Below are positions 1-10,088 of a stretch of 64,000 nt of DNA, piece after piece; the first letter of the stretch is position 1, and every line of letters starts with the position of its first letter. Both the position numbers and the translations under genes were made by a program. The DNA comes from Limosilactobacillus rudii (GTDB lineage: Bacteria > Bacillota > Bacilli > Lactobacillales > Lactobacillaceae): assembly GCF_014145455.1 (NCBI RefSeq), contig NZ_JACIVB010000042.1:1-64000 (forward strand). The letters are read 5' to 3'. A model generated the notes under the pieces. It was not told the DNA's origin. It made no database searches and saw nothing but the letters and a program-made list of their open reading frames with translations.

Positions 1-49
1 GGCACACCGCCGGCGTTCATCCTGAGCCAGGATCAAACTCTCATATAAA
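1..49 (-). rRNA. rrs: 16S ribosomal RNA, 5' end (partial)
   Basis: Read on the minus strand, this is the universal start of 16S rRNA: the AGAGTTTGATCCTGGCTCAG primer-site sequence followed by the lactobacillus-type GATGAACGCCGGCGG. Only the first ~49 nt are present; the gene runs out of the window to the left. The exact mature 5' end is estimated. Confidence 0.97.
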
Positions 50-168
50 AATTATATAAGAACTTGTATAGCTCTTTATTATCTTTGTTATTAAGCGAAT
101 TGACTTCGCAAATGTTTTACTTCAAATCACATCGTGATTGAAGACCCTACACATTTGATTCGTCGAAA

Positions 169-188
169 CTTTGTTCAGTTTTCAAAGG
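169..188 (-). promoter_or_regulatory. boxA-like antitermination element of the rRNA leader
   Basis: The minus strand reads CCTTTGAAAACTGAACAAAG, the sequence typical of the leader just ahead of 16S rRNA in Firmicutes. It lies between the rRNA promoters and the 16S start, where the Nus antitermination complex loads. The assignment is by motif and position only. Confidence 0.6.
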
Positions 189-227
189 TCTACCTGTTGG
201 CTAATTAAGCAGCCAATCAACATATTC

Positions 228-257
228 ATTATATCATATGTTGATTTAACTTGTCAA
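228..257 (-). promoter_or_regulatory. rRNA promoter P3 (promoter-proximal)
   Basis: Minus strand TTGACA (252-257), 18-bp spacer, TATAAT (228-233). This is the closest of three consensus sigma-A promoters pointing at the 16S gene. Confidence 0.75.
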
Positions 258-317
258 GAAGAAATTTTAATTAATTTAGAATTCCTTTTGATTGATAGCT
301 CAATCAGCAACTTTATT

Positions 318-346
318 AATATACCACGTTGTCAATTCAATGTCAA
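318..346 (-). promoter_or_regulatory. rRNA promoter P2
   Basis: Minus strand TTGACA (341-346), 17-bp spacer, TATATT (318-323), directed at the 16S gene. Confidence 0.7.
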
Positions 347-411
347 CAATCAATTTTAACTTTCTTGTTTTACATCTTAGCAATCTCTCAATCGCTTTGA
401 CAACGATAACT

Positions 412-440
412 ACTATACCGTGCTTTTATCTCTTCGTCAA
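412..440 (-). promoter_or_regulatory. rRNA promoter P1 (distal)
   Basis: Minus strand TTGACG (435-440), 17-bp spacer, TATAGT (412-417). Three promoters spaced about 90 bp apart occupy the gene-free stretch 50-590; apart from the leader, boxA and the tyrS terminator nothing else is seen there. Confidence 0.7.
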
Positions 441-534
441 CACTTTTATTCTAAATTTTTAATTTTATTTTTAAACATGAATTTTATATCTCATCTTAAT
501 AGAATTTATTTGTTTTTTGAGTTTAAAAACAAAT

Positions 535-571
535 AAATACGCCCCTAAAAATTTACTTACGGACGTATTTA
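535..571 (-). terminator. Terminator of tyrS
   Basis: On the minus strand AAATACGTCC pairs with GGGGCGTATTT across an A/T-rich loop, followed by a T-rich stretch, just after the tyrS stop codon. Confidence 0.75.
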
Positions 572-590
572 CTAACATTGATTTTTAACT

Positions 591-1841
591 TTATTTTACA
601 CGTGCAAGGTAATAATGCTTCTTTCCTTTGCGGACGATTACAAATTTACCATCAAAATGAGCATTTGGATCAATTTCAGCATCAACATCATCTACTTTTT
701 CACCGTTAATTCGAATAGCACCACTTGATACATCTTGACGTGCTTGGCGGCGTGATGGTTCGATTCCGTTATCAGTTAGCCAAATAACAATGTTTTCTTT
801 CTTATTTTCAATATCAACGGAAGGCATATTCTTGAAGCCTTGCTCAATTTCTGCAACTGAAAGATCGGCAACATCTCCTGAGAATAACGCTTTACTAATT
901 CGTTCTGCTTCTTCGACTGCTGCTTTGCCATGAACAAACTTAGTAACTTCCTGTGCTAACCGCCGCTGAGCTTCTCGTTTCCACGGTTCGTCCTTTACTT
1001 TTTCCGCTAAGTCATCAATTTCATCTTTGGATAAGAAAGTAAAGTACTTCAAATATTTCACAACGTCACGATCATCCTGGTTAATCCAAAATTGATAAAA
1101 TTCATATGGTGACGTCTTTTCTGGGTCAAGCCAAATCGCACCGCCAGCAGTTTTACCAAATTTAGTACCATCAGCCTTTAACATTAATGGGATCGTTAAC
1201 CCATAAACCTTAGTGTCAGGCCCTTCAACTTTATGAATCAAGTCAATTCCTGCAGTTATGTTTCCCCATTGATCAGAACCACCAATTTGTAATTGAACAT
1301 CATTGTGCCGGTATAGATGAAGAAAGTCTACCGATTGTAAAATCTGGTATGTAAATTCAGTAAATGAAATACCAGCATCCAACCGGCTAGCAACAACTTC
1401 TTTATTTAACATTGTATTAATATTAAATAATTTTCCATAATCACGAAGAAAGTCAAGCAGACTAATCTTTGATAACCAGTCATAGTTATTAACAATTGTA
1501 AAGTTTTCCGTACCAAAAAGCTTCTTCATTTGGGCAGTTAAAGCTTCTTCGTTATGATGAACTTGCTCCATGGTTTGTAATTGGCGTTCAGACTTTCGCC
1601 CAGATGGATCACCAATTGCTCCGGTTCCCCCACCAATAATAATTACCGGATGGTGTCCAGCTAATTGGAAACGTTTCAAAATCATAAAGGGAATCAAATG
1701 TCCAATATGCAAACTATCACCGGTAGGATCGGTTCCACAGTAAAGGGCAATCTTGTCTTCTGATGTTAACTTGCGTAATCCTTCTTCATCAGTTACCTGG
1801 TTGATGGCACCACGCCATTCTAACTCATTAATAATGTCCAT
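591..1841 (-). CDS. tyrS: Tyrosine--tRNA ligase
   Basis: Class I aminoacyl-tRNA synthetase that charges tRNA-Tyr. The 416-aa protein has the Rossmann-fold HIGH signature at about residues 45-48 (within SLHIGH), a KFGKT version of the KMSKS loop near residue 230, and a C-terminal S4 RNA-binding domain (SRRQARQ onward). The start is set at the ATG at 1841, seven bases after a GGAGG ribosome-binding site; a possible upstream TTG at 1853 would overlap that site. The gene is preceded by a tyrosine T-box leader, so it is induced when uncharged tRNA-Tyr accumulates. It is monocistronic, with its own terminator at 535-571. Confidence 0.97.
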   Translation of the reverse strand: MDIINELEWRGAINQVTDEEGLRKLTSEDKIALYCGTDPTGDSLHIGHLIPFMILKRFQLAGHHPVIIIGGGTGAIGDPSGRKSERQLQTMEQVHHNEEALTAQMKKLFGTENFTIVNNYDWLSKISLLDFLRDYGKLFNINTMLNKEVVASRLDAGISFTEFTYQILQSVDFLHLYRHNDVQLQIGGSDQWGNITAGIDLIHKVEGPDTKVYGLTIPLMLKADGTKFGKTAGGAIWLDPEKTSPYEFYQFWINQDDRDVVKYLKYFTFLSKDEIDDLAEKVKDEPWKREAQRRLAQEVTKFVHGKAAVEEAERISKALFSGDVADLSVAEIEQGFKNMPSVDIENKKENIVIWLTDNGIEPSRRQARQDVSSGAIRINGEKVDDVDAEIDPNAHFDGKFVIVRKGKKHYYLARVK

Positions 1842-1867
1842 ATTTACCTCCAAAATATTTCGGGTAC

Positions 1868-2110
1868 AAAAAAATCCCTGACTTCTAACAGATGAAGTCA
1901 GGGACGATTTACCGCGTTACCACCTTGATTTGCAGCTACTATCGCAACTACCACTCTTGTCGATAACGAGACGACCCGTTCTTATTGATGAAAGACTCAG
2001 TAAGTGTAATTCGTTTAACAGCGTTGGCTAAGTTTTCAATAACCACTTGCTCTCTGAATGTCCAACTGCTAACTACTGATTTTACCTCATTGCCTTTAAT
2101 TATTGCAGTC
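1868..2110 (-). promoter_or_regulatory. T-box leader of tyrS (Tyr specifier UAC)
   Basis: The minus strand has the T-box core AGGTGGTAACGCGG followed by a terminator hairpin (about 1870-1905, CCCTGACTTC paired with GAAGTCAGGG, then a T run). Upstream lie the stem I AGAGAG element and a specifier region GAATTACACTTAC whose in-position triplet is UAC, a tyrosine codon. This explains the 300-bp gap between tyrS and its neighbour. Confidence 0.9.
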
Positions 2111-2154
2111 ATTGTACCTGTGTTTGCTAGTTAATGTCAAGCATCTTCATACTA

Positions 2155-2183
2155 AAAAAGCCGCGAATAAATCGCAGCCTTTC
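2155..2183 (-). terminator. Terminator of the DUF975-like gene
   Basis: Minus strand GCTGCGA pairs with TCGCGGC around a TTTAT loop, followed by TTTTTT, just downstream of the stop at 2186. Confidence 0.75.
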
Positions 2184-2185
2184 TT

Positions 2186-3235
2186 TTATTCATCTTTTTT
2201 TGCTTCGTGTTTCTTCTCTTCTTCATGTTTGGCAACTGGTGATGGTTGTTCAGCAGGTTGCTTTTCTACATAAACTTCATGAATATAAGCTTCGCCTGTC
2301 AAATCTGCAACCGGCTTGAATGTATCTTTATAGAGAACATCCATCTCCATCCCTGCACGAGCACGACTGTAGTATAGAGCCATCGTTGCGTAAACTACTG
2401 GCAAGTAGCAAGCAATTCCGATAATCGCAACAATAATACCAATATATGTCAATACATATGTCGCAGTGTAATTACCGTAGTAAGCAAGGCCACCAAAAAT
2501 AATGCTCCAAACAAACATTGGGATAAACTCTACTACGAAAAGAATTGCAAAATAGTTCCACTTTCGCCCAGTCATAAAACGACGACTAGCGGTCAAAGCA
2601 TATCGCATAGATTGTCCAAGAAACTGCGGTTGCTTTTCGCGGTAAAGGAAATAGGATTGTGAATATTCGATACTCTTCCACAAAACAACAATATCATTAA
2701 GAATCCGAATAATCCACGCAACATAAACAGCTGCCATTCCTGATAAATGAGGAAGTAGTAACCCATTAATAATGTTTAATGGTAAGCTCCACAAGAAAGT
2801 AAATAAGCAAATGTAAAGAATGATCCGCCAAACTTGGTTCTTACGTAAATGCTTATAATGCATCCAAATCGAACCTGCGCTAACCGGTTGTTCAGGATGA
2901 GCTAACTTATCTTGGTACGTATACTGGGTTGCCAAAGCATAAAAGGAATAGAAAAATGCTAAGGCCGCAATAATGGCAAAAATACCAATAATCTCTAGCA
3001 ACGAGAACAAGAGGTTAAGCGGAGAAGCCATCCCGTACATAATCATCATCATTGTCATACTTAAGGAAACTGCAATATTAGTATTAAGCATTGTAAGAAT
3101 TGATACTAATGCAATAAAAATAATTGAAACTCCAGCAACCGGCCACATTGCCTTTAAATAATTAGGCTTTACCAGTTTCTTTAATGAAGGAATAAATTCT
3201 TTCATTGGAAGTGTTCGTTGTTTTTCCATTTTCAT
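2186..3235 (-). CDS. DUF975-like polytopic membrane protein
   Basis: A 349-aa integral membrane protein with about six hydrophobic segments (roughly residues 30-50, 75-100, 135-160, 165-190, 225-250, 260-290). The SMRYALTASRRFMTGRKW stretch ahead of the penultimate membrane pair resembles DUF975 proteins, whose function is unknown. The C-terminal 35 residues are highly charged (EEEKKHEAKKDE) and probably cytoplasmic. No catalytic motif is visible. Flanked by terminators on both sides, so it is likely transcribed alone. Family assignment is from recall and moderately sure. Confidence 0.7.
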   Translation of the reverse strand: MKMEKQRTLPMKEFIPSLKKLVKPNYLKAMWPVAGVSIIFIALVSILTMLNTNIAVSLSMTMMMIMYGMASPLNLLFSLLEIIGIFAIIAALAFFYSFYALATQYTYQDKLAHPEQPVSAGSIWMHYKHLRKNQVWRIILYICLFTFLWSLPLNIINGLLLPHLSGMAAVYVAWIIRILNDIVVLWKSIEYSQSYFLYREKQPQFLGQSMRYALTASRRFMTGRKWNYFAILFVVEFIPMFVWSIIFGGLAYYGNYTATYVLTYIGIIVAIIGIACYLPVVYATMALYYSRARAGMEMDVLYKDTFKPVADLTGEAYIHEVYVEKQPAEQPSPVAKHEEEKKHEAKKDE

Positions 3236-3337
3236 TTAATTTCTCTCCATATATTAGATTCTGTTGTTAATCATACCACAACTCATTTTAAGCACAATTT
3301 ATTAACTGATTTGTTCATTATTTTTTCATAGTTAAGC

Positions 3338-3372
3338 CAAAAAGGAACTGCAATGCTCGCAGTTCCTTTTTA
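3338..3372 (-). terminator. Terminator of gpmA
   Basis: AAAAAGGAACTGC pairs perfectly with GCAGTTCCTTTTT around a 7-nt loop, directly downstream of gpmA on the minus strand. Confidence 0.85.
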
Positions 3373-3393
3373 CTGAGTTTAAACTATTTTAGT

Positions 3394-4080
3394 TTAGTAT
3401 TTTTCCTTACTTAATACATTAAGCTTGTCATCAAAGTCATAAACAACTGGTTGTCCAGTAGCCATTTCCAAGTTCATGATGTCTTCATCAGAAATGTCTT
3501 CGATGTACTTGCTCAATGCACGAAGGGAGTTACCGTGGGCAGCAATGATAACATTCTTGTTGTCCAAAAGCTTTGGTGCAATTTCATCTTGCCATAATGG
3601 GATAACCCGTTCCAAGGTAACCTTTAAGTTTTCACCACCAGGAATAGCGCGTGGGTCTAAGTTAGCGTAACGACGGTCTTGTGCAGCAGAACCTTCGTCA
3701 TCAGCGCTCAACAATGGGGGCAAAACATCGTATGAACGACGCCAAATGTGAACTTGTTCGTCACCGTACTTTTCAGCAGCCTTCTTTTTGTTGTGACCTT
3801 GAAGTGCACCATAGTGACGTTCGTTTAAGCGCCAAGTCTTGTATTCAGGAATCCATAATTGATCGCATTCTTCAAGAGCATAGTGCAAAGTCTTGATAGC
3901 ACGCTTCAAAACAGAAGTGTATGCGTAGTCAAATTCAATACCGTGTTCCTTGAGGGCCTTACCAGCGTTTTTTGCTTGTTCAACACCCTTTTCACTTAAG
4001 TCAACGTCAACCCAACCAGTAAATTGGTTAGATAAGTTCCATTCACTTTGACCGTGACGAATTAATACTAATTTAGCCAT
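3394..4080 (-). CDS. gpmA: 2,3-bisphosphoglycerate-dependent phosphoglycerate mutase
   Basis: Interconverts 3- and 2-phosphoglycerate in the lower half of glycolysis. The 228-aa protein opens with the histidine-phosphatase motif [10 protein letters not shown] (phospho-His at residue 9) and has the second active-site His in [10 protein letters not shown] near residue 180, plus the [12 protein letters not shown]-type region here as [15 protein letters not shown]. Length matches the dPGM family. The ATG at 4080 is chosen because the family starts [10 protein letters not shown]; an in-frame TTG lies two codons upstream. Own terminator; apparently monocistronic. Confidence 0.96.
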   Translation of the reverse strand: MAKLVLIRHGQSEWNLSNQFTGWVDVDLSEKGVEQAKNAGKALKEHGIEFDYAYTSVLKRAIKTLHYALEECDQLWIPEYKTWRLNERHYGALQGHNKKKAAEKYGDEQVHIWRRSYDVLPPLLSADDEGSAAQDRRYANLDPRAIPGGENLKVTLERVIPLWQDEIAPKLLDNKNVIIAAHGNSLRALSKYIEDISDEDIMNLEMATGQPVVYDFDDKLNVLSKEKY

Positions 4081-4193
4081 GTTCAATTGACCTCTTTCTT
4101 CTTAAAAATCGCTATATACAGCATTACCATATCATTTTAATCCATTCGCCCTCAAATTCCAATAGTGAGAAGTAGATTGTTTTAATATTCACA

Positions 4194-5453
4194 TTATTTC
4201 AAACCAGCCTTTTTCCCAATGTCATGCCGGTAAAAGCACTCCGGTTCATCAAGCGCTTGCAAATATTGATATACCCGTTGGTAAGCTGCCTGTAACGTCT
4301 TTTCTTTACTAATTACCATTAATAACCGACCGCCAGCTCCTTTTAAGTCATCTAGCGGGCCAGCTACGTTAGCATAATCAATCTCAATTCCCAACTGGTG
4401 AGGAAACTCTCCTAACTTTTGCCCATGCACTGGTTTTACTGGGTAACCCTTTGAAGCTAACACAACACCTAGGCACGCCGCATCATCTTCCTTGATTTCT
4501 GGAAGCGGCTGGTCATTAATTGCAGCTTCAACTAACTCAAATAAGTCAGTTTTAAGGCGGGGAAGAATCACCTGGGTCTCTGGATCACCAAAACGAACAT
4601 TATACTCAATCACCTTTGGCCCGTCTGTTGTCAGAATCAAGCCAATATATAAGATGCCGTGATAATGGTAGCTTCCTTCTACCAAGCCATTAATTGTCGG
4701 CTTAACAACCTGATCTACCATCTTCTGATAATCTGTCGGATCTAACTGGGGAAGCGGACTATAAGCTCCCATTCCACCGGTATTTGGACCCTTGTCACCA
4801 TCATACGCCCGCTTATGATCCTGTGCCATTGGTAAAATCCGGTAATGTCCATTGCTTACTAAAACAAACATCGAATATTCTGGTCCCTGTAAGCATTCTT
4901 CTAATACCAACCGGGCTTGTCCACCAGCAAACATCGATTTAATCGTTTCAATTGCTTCTGCTTTGGTTTGAGCAATAACAACGCCCTTTCCCCCAGCTAA
5001 GCCATTCTCCTTGATTACTACCGGAAAACCAAATTGGTCAACATTACTAATTGCTGCCGTCTGATCACGATAAGCGGCATGACAGGCTGTTGGGACATGA
5101 TAATTATCCATAAAATTAAGCGCATAATCTTTTGAACCTTCAAGTTGAGCTGCCCGTGCATCTGGGCCAAACGTTTTTAACCCCGCTGCCGCAAACTCAT
5201 CAACGATCCCATCAACAAGACAATCTTCAGGCCCAACAAATGTCCACGCCACTTCATGATTCTTAGCAAACCGTATTAAACCAGCAAAATCCGTTTCAGC
5301 GATATCAACAGGCTGAACCCCTACTGCAGGCATCCCCGAATTCCCCGGCGCACAAAAGACTTGTTTAACATGTTTACTTTCTACTAATTTCTTAGCAATC
5401 GCGAACTCACGACCGCCTTCACCCACAACTAGTACATTGACCTGTTTTTCCAT
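4194..5453 (-). CDS. purD: Phosphoribosylamine--glycine ligase (GARS)
   Basis: Joins 5-phosphoribosylamine and glycine with ATP, the second step of IMP synthesis. The 419-aa protein has an N-terminal dinucleotide-like fold starting VLVVGEGGREFAIA and an ATP-grasp domain with the NGLAGGKGVVIA lid near residue 150 and the GDPETQ metal-binding motif near residue 290. It is the last gene of the purC-D operon, 16 bp after purH, preceded by an AGGAGAGG ribosome-binding site. Confidence 0.97.
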   Translation of the reverse strand: MEKQVNVLVVGEGGREFAIAKKLVESKHVKQVFCAPGNSGMPAVGVQPVDIAETDFAGLIRFAKNHEVAWTFVGPEDCLVDGIVDEFAAAGLKTFGPDARAAQLEGSKDYALNFMDNYHVPTACHAAYRDQTAAISNVDQFGFPVVIKENGLAGGKGVVIAQTKAEAIETIKSMFAGGQARLVLEECLQGPEYSMFVLVSNGHYRILPMAQDHKRAYDGDKGPNTGGMGAYSPLPQLDPTDYQKMVDQVVKPTINGLVEGSYHYHGILYIGLILTTDGPKVIEYNVRFGDPETQVILPRLKTDLFELVEAAINDQPLPEIKEDDAACLGVVLASKGYPVKPVHGQKLGEFPHQLGIEIDYANVAGPLDDLKGAGGRLLMVISKEKTLQAAYQRVYQYLQALDEPECFYRHDIGKKAGLK

Positions 5454-5469
5454 GAGCCTCTCCTTTTCA

Positions 5470-7008
5470 CTAATGACGGAAATGGCGAATCCCAGTCGTT
5501 ACCATTACAATTCCATACTTATTTGCCATTTTGATTGATTCATCATCTCTAATTGAACCCCCAGGCTGAACAACTGCTTTAATTCCATGTTTTCCTGCAT
5601 ATTCAACACAATCGCCAAATGGGAAGAAGGCATCAGAAGCCATCACTGTCCGGTCATCAATATCATCCCCAGCATGGCTAACCGCAATCCTTAATGAGTC
5701 GATCCGGTTAGGTTGGCCTTCCCCAACTCCCAGCGTTCGCTCATCATTCACCAGCACAATTGCATTTGACTTAGCATGTTTAACCGCTTTCCAGGCAAAC
5801 ATCATCGTTCTTAATTGCTCTTCAGTTGGCTTATTATCCGTAATGCATTGCCAATCATGGTAATCTTCACTAAGCGTATCTTGATCTTGCATTAACATTC
5901 CGCCCATTACTGAGACTACTTCATGCTTTGTTGGCTCATCCTTCTTGCTAAAGTCAATAGTCAGTAAGCGGATATTCTTTTTCTTTGCCAAAACCGTATA
6001 AGCATCATCATCGAAGCCCGGTGCAATCACAATTTCAAGAAAAATCTTATGCATCTTTTCGGCGGTTGCAAGGTCAACTTGCCGGTTTAGGGCAATTACC
6101 CCACCAAAAATTGATACTGGGTCAGCTTCATATGCTCGTTCCCATGCCTGCTCTAAAGTTCGCCCTCGGCCAATCCCACATGGGTTCATATGCTTCATGG
6201 CAACAACTGTCGGTTCATCGAATTCTCGGATACATCGTAATGCCTCGTCAGCATCCTTAATATTATTATAAGAAAGCTTTTTCCCGTGTAGTTGTTTTGC
6301 TTGTAATACCGAGAAAGATTTTGGAAGTGCATCTTCATAAAGCCATGCTTGTTGATGACTATTTTCGCCGTACCGCATTGTTTCTTTCAGGTCCCACGTT
6401 AAGGTCAATTTTTCTGGATCTTCTAATCCATTTTGCTGTGTTAAATACTGAGAAATCAAAGCATCGTAGGCCGCAGTATGACGGAATGCTTTTGCCGCAA
6501 GTTTTGCCCGTGTGTCAAGAGTTGTCGTGCCTTCTGCTTTAATTTGGCTTAGTACCTCATCATAATCGTTTTGATCAACGACAATCGTTACGTCACGGTA
6601 ATTTTTTGCTGCTGACCGGACCATACTTGGACCACCAATATCAATATTCTCAATTGCATCAGCTAGTTTGACATCAGGTTTTTCAATTGTTTCTTTAAAT
6701 GGATATAAATTAACGCAAACCAAGTCGATCGGAGTAATTGCTAATTTCTCGAGGGTTGCCATATGTTCCGGTAAATCACGACGGGCAAGAAGTCCGCCAT
6801 GAACGTATGGATTGAGAGTCTTTACCCGGCCATCTAGTATTTCAGGAAAGTGAGTAACGTCTTCAATTCCAATCGTATCAATTCCTGCTTCATCTAAAAC
6901 CCGCTTAGTTCCACCAGTTGAAACAATTTCAAACCCGTTTTCTACTAATCCCTTAACAAACGGTACTAAGTTTGTTTTATCTGATACACTCACCAATGCT
7001 CGCTTCAT
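5470..7008 (-). CDS. purH: Bifunctional AICAR formyltransferase / IMP cyclohydrolase
   Basis: Catalyses the last two steps to IMP: formyl transfer from 10-formyl-tetrahydrofolate to AICAR, then ring closure. The 512-aa protein has the usual order: an N-terminal MGS-like cyclohydrolase domain ([11 protein letters not shown] at the start, STGGT near residue 30) and a C-terminal transformylase domain containing the KHMNPCG motif near residue 270. It starts one base from purN's stop, so the two are probably translationally coupled. Its formyl donor comes from fhs at 19.9-21.6 kb. Confidence 0.97.
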   Translation of the reverse strand: MKRALVSVSDKTNLVPFVKGLVENGFEIVSTGGTKRVLDEAGIDTIGIEDVTHFPEILDGRVKTLNPYVHGGLLARRDLPEHMATLEKLAITPIDLVCVNLYPFKETIEKPDVKLADAIENIDIGGPSMVRSAAKNYRDVTIVVDQNDYDEVLSQIKAEGTTTLDTRAKLAAKAFRHTAAYDALISQYLTQQNGLEDPEKLTLTWDLKETMRYGENSHQQAWLYEDALPKSFSVLQAKQLHGKKLSYNNIKDADEALRCIREFDEPTVVAMKHMNPCGIGRGRTLEQAWERAYEADPVSIFGGVIALNRQVDLATAEKMHKIFLEIVIAPGFDDDAYTVLAKKKNIRLLTIDFSKKDEPTKHEVVSVMGGMLMQDQDTLSEDYHDWQCITDNKPTEEQLRTMMFAWKAVKHAKSNAIVLVNDERTLGVGEGQPNRIDSLRIAVSHAGDDIDDRTVMASDAFFPFGDCVEYAGKHGIKAVVQPGGSIRDDESIKMANKYGIVMVTTGIRHFRH

Positions 7009-7009
7009 A

Positions 7010-7582
7010 TTAGTCTTGCTCCTTTGCTAATACCTGTGCTAATGCTTCTGGATATAAATGGTGCTCTGTCTCATGCACTCGGTTTTCTAACGTTTCGACC
7101 GTGTCAGTTGCCAATATCGGTACTCGCCGCTGAGCAATAATTGGACCTGAGTCAAGGCCTGCATCAATATAATGAACAGTCACCCCTGTCTCAGAGCGGT
7201 GATCAGCAAATGCCCTTTCAATTGAGTGCAAACCTGGATATTCCGGTAACCATGCAGGATGAAGGTTCACGATCCGATGATCATATTGGCGCAAAATCGT
7301 TGGCCCAATGACCCGCAAATAACCTGCCAGCGCGATAAAATCGATTTGATACTTTTGTAAGACTGCTAGCAGTTTTTCTTCGTATTCTTGCTTACCGCCA
7401 CAAGATTTTACTGTAAAGCTTTCCGCTGGAACATCTAATCGTTGCGCCCGCTTCATTACTGGGGCATCTGGATGATTGCAAAATAATAATGCTAATTCAC
7501 CTGGTATATCTCCACTTTGAAAATGCTTAGCTAGTACTTCAAAATTCGTCCCGTTTCCTGATGCTAAAATTGCAACTCTCAT
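7010..7582 (-). CDS. purN: Phosphoribosylglycinamide formyltransferase
   Basis: Transfers a formyl group from 10-formyl-THF to GAR, step three of IMP synthesis. 190 aa from the ATG at 7582, chosen for the GAGGACG ribosome-binding site; a GTG four codons upstream overlaps purM. The catalytic triad is visible: Asn and His in [12 protein letters not shown] (residues about 102-104) and Asp in [12 protein letters not shown] (about 140). GNGTNFE near the start is the phosphate-binding loop. Sits between purM and purH in the operon. Confidence 0.96.
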   Translation of the reverse strand: MRVAILASGNGTNFEVLAKHFQSGDIPGELALLFCNHPDAPVMKRAQRLDVPAESFTVKSCGGKQEYEEKLLAVLQKYQIDFIALAGYLRVIGPTILRQYDHRIVNLHPAWLPEYPGLHSIERAFADHRSETGVTVHYIDAGLDSGPIIAQRRVPILATDTVETLENRVHETEHHLYPEALAQVLAKEQD

Positions 7583-7590
7583 TTTCGTCC

Positions 7591-8628
7591 TCACTTAATA
7601 ACAATCTTCGGTGCAGTTGGTAAGCACTGTCGCAAATAACCAATCTGATAACTATCTACCTGCTCTTTACGAAGTACTTCGTATACTGCTTCAATATTTT
7701 CAGGTGCTACTGCTAATACCAGTCCCAACCCCATGTTAAAGGTTTGGAAACAATCAGCTCTACTTAAATTGCCAATCGTCCGCAAATAATTAAAAATCGG
7801 TAAAGTCGGCCACCGCGATGAATCAATTACCGCCTGTAGCCCAGCGCTAAACATTCGAGGAACGTTCTCAATTAATCCCCCACCAGTAATATGGCTAATC
7901 CCGTGTAGTAACTGTTGACGAATCAGGGGAAGGACAGGACGAACGTAAATTTTAGTTGGCGTCAATAATGCTTCACCAACTGTTTGCCCGTTTAACTCCC
8001 GAGGCTGATCAGTCAATGCGATATTGTGTTCCTTAAATAAAATTTGGCGGACTAATGAAAAGCCATTGGAATGCAAGCCAGTTGAGGGCAACCCGATTAA
8101 AACATCATCGGCCTGTGGTCCCCCATCAGTCAATAATTCATCTTTTTCTGCAACCCCCACAACCGTTCCTGCTAAATCATACTCATCTGGATCATACATA
8201 TCTGGCATTTCAGCAGTTTCGCCACCAATCAGTGCCGCATTCGCATCCCTGCACCCAGTAGCGACACCACTAACTATCGCTGCCATCTTTGCCGGGTCAT
8301 TGTGACCAGTTGCAATATAATCAAGGAAAGTTACTGGTTCAGCCCCCTGTGCCAATACATCGTTTACACACATTGCAACAACATCAATACCAATCGTGTC
8401 ATGCTTATTTAGTTTTTGCGCAATCATCAGTTTAGTGCCCACACCATCCGTTCCTGAAACAAGAATCGGATGTTTTATTTTTAATACGCTAAGATCAAAC
8501 ATTCCACCAAAACTGCCAAGGCTCCCAATAACCCCGTCACGGTCCGTTGATTGAACTGCTTCTTTTATTCTATTAACTAATTCATAGCCAGCATTTACGT
8601 CAACTCCAGCTTCTTGATACCGGGTCAT
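7591..8628 (-). CDS. purM: Phosphoribosylformylglycinamidine cyclo-ligase (AIRS)
   Basis: Closes the imidazole ring of FGAM to give AIR. The 345-aa protein shows the PurM/PurL-superfamily ATP-binding pattern: SGTDGVGTKL near residue 60, the GGETAEMPDMY segment near 135 and the HITGGGLIENVPR motif near 245. Its start overlaps the last base of purF's stop (ATGA-type junction), typical of tight coupling in the pur operon. Confidence 0.97.
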   Translation of the reverse strand: MTRYQEAGVDVNAGYELVNRIKEAVQSTDRDGVIGSLGSFGGMFDLSVLKIKHPILVSGTDGVGTKLMIAQKLNKHDTIGIDVVAMCVNDVLAQGAEPVTFLDYIATGHNDPAKMAAIVSGVATGCRDANAALIGGETAEMPDMYDPDEYDLAGTVVGVAEKDELLTDGGPQADDVLIGLPSTGLHSNGFSLVRQILFKEHNIALTDQPRELNGQTVGEALLTPTKIYVRPVLPLIRQQLLHGISHITGGGLIENVPRMFSAGLQAVIDSSRWPTLPIFNYLRTIGNLSRADCFQTFNMGLGLVLAVAPENIEAVYEVLRKEQVDSYQIGYLRQCLPTAPKIVIK

Positions 8629-10088
8629 TATGCCTGCTCCTTTCGTGCTCGTCGTTCCTGCTCATTCAACGACTTCAAATATCCTTCCTCATAGTCATAT
8701 AGTGGTGTAGGATATTGACCATCAAAGTAAGCAACCGTCAGTCCGCCATTCGGAGCATCCCCCGCATCTGGAATACCGATCGCCTTAATCAAGCTTTTAA
8801 GGCTCAAAAAATGAAGCGAATCAGCACCAACCTGCTTGCACATTTCTGCAACCGAGTAGTGAGCTGCCAACAACTCTGCCCGTGTCGATACATCGATTCC
8901 GTAAAAACACGGGAACTTAAACGGTGGTGACGCAATTAATAAGTGAACTTCCTTAGCACCTGCATCACGTAACATCTGGACAATTTGTTTTGAAGTGGTT
9001 CCACGAACAATCGAGTCATCGACCACTGCAACCCGTTTGCCTTTTACAACTCCACGAACTGCTGATAGTTTCATATGGACGCCCATTTCCCGTAATTCTT
9101 GAGTAGGTTGGATAAAGGTACGGGCAACATATTGACTCTTAATCAACCCCATCTCGTATGGCAAACCACTTTCTTCTGCATAACCACTTGCAGCAGATAG
9201 GGATGAATTAGGGACCCCAATCACCATATCGGCATCAACCGGGTGTTCCTTCGCTAATAATTTTCCCATCCTTTTGCGAGCATTATGGACTGTTACACCA
9301 TGAATAATTGAATCTGGACGGGCAAAATAGATATATTCCATCGAACAAATCGCTAATTGAGTATTAGTCGTGTAGTGATCGATATGAAGACCAGCACGGT
9401 CAATAATTATTAATTCCCCTGGTAAAACATCCCGGACAAACTTAGCATTGATGATATCTAATGCACACGTCTCACTAGCAACCACATATGCACCGTTTGC
9501 CAACCGCCCAATACATAACGGACGAATACCATTAGGATCTAACGCCGCAATCAAGCGATCCTTTTGCAATAATAGATAAGCAAATCCACCATGAACTAAG
9601 TTAAGACTCTTCTTTAACGCAGGAATAAAACCATCCCTAATATACTGACGAATTAAATGAATCAGAATTTCCGTATCTGAATCAGACTGAAACACTGCTC
9701 CTTTTTCCTCTAGTCGATGGCGAAGAGTCACTGCGTTAGTAAGATTACCGTTATGTGCCAAGGCAACGTCACCATCATAAAAGCGAAAAAGAAACGGTTG
9801 GATGTTTGCAATTGAATTGTGACCGCTCGTTCCATAGCGAACATGACCAATTGCGGCATCCCCAACCAATCTTTCTAATTCATGCGGATCAGCAAAAACT
9901 TTTGCTAACAATCCCCGGTCGCGGTGTTGATATAAGGAGCTACCGTCAGCAGAGACAATCCCTGCCCCCTCTTGTCCACGATGTTGGAGGGTATGTAATC
10001 CATAATATGCCAGTTGGCTAGCATCGGATGCCCCAAATACGCCAAACACACCGCACTCTTCATTCAATCCTTTGATTTCATTAGGCAC
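8628..10088 (-). CDS. purF: Amidophosphoribosyltransferase
   Basis: Commits PRPP to purine synthesis by glutamine-dependent amination. I place the start at the GTG at 10088, after GGGAGGAGG; this gives an 11-residue propeptide ending just before Cys in EECGVFG, which becomes the N-terminal nucleophile of the class II glutaminase domain after processing. The C-terminal phosphoribosyltransferase domain has the PRPP loop [14 protein letters not shown] near residue 345. The start lies inside the 3' end of purL. Family members are feedback-inhibited by purine nucleotides. Confidence 0.96.
   Translation of the reverse strand: MPNEIKGLNEECGVFGVFGASDASQLAYYGLHTLQHRGQEGAGIVSADGSSLYQHRDRGLLAKVFADPHELERLVGDAAIGHVRYGTSGHNSIANIQPFLFRFYDGDVALAHNGNLTNAVTLRHRLEEKGAVFQSDSDTEILIHLIRQYIRDGFIPALKKSLNLVHGGFAYLLLQKDRLIAALDPNGIRPLCIGRLANGAYVVASETCALDIINAKFVRDVLPGELIIIDRAGLHIDHYTTNTQLAICSMEYIYFARPDSIIHGVTVHNARKRMGKLLAKEHPVDADMVIGVPNSSLSAASGYAEESGLPYEMGLIKSQYVARTFIQPTQELREMGVHMKLSAVRGVVKGKRVAVVDDSIVRGTTSKQIVQMLRDAGAKEVHLLIASPPFKFPCFYGIDVSTRAELLAAHYSVAEMCKQVGADSLHFLSLKSLIKAIGIPDAGDAPNGGLTVAYFDGQYPTPLYDYEEGYLKSLNEQERRARKEQA

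Noticed and set aside
171-359. 62-codon open frame ahead of the rRNA operon
   Set aside because: It covers the rRNA promoters and boxA on the opposite strand and has no ribosome-binding site.
596-612. parS-like sequence at the tyrS stop
   Set aside because: About 12 of 16 matches with both ends wrong; likely chance.
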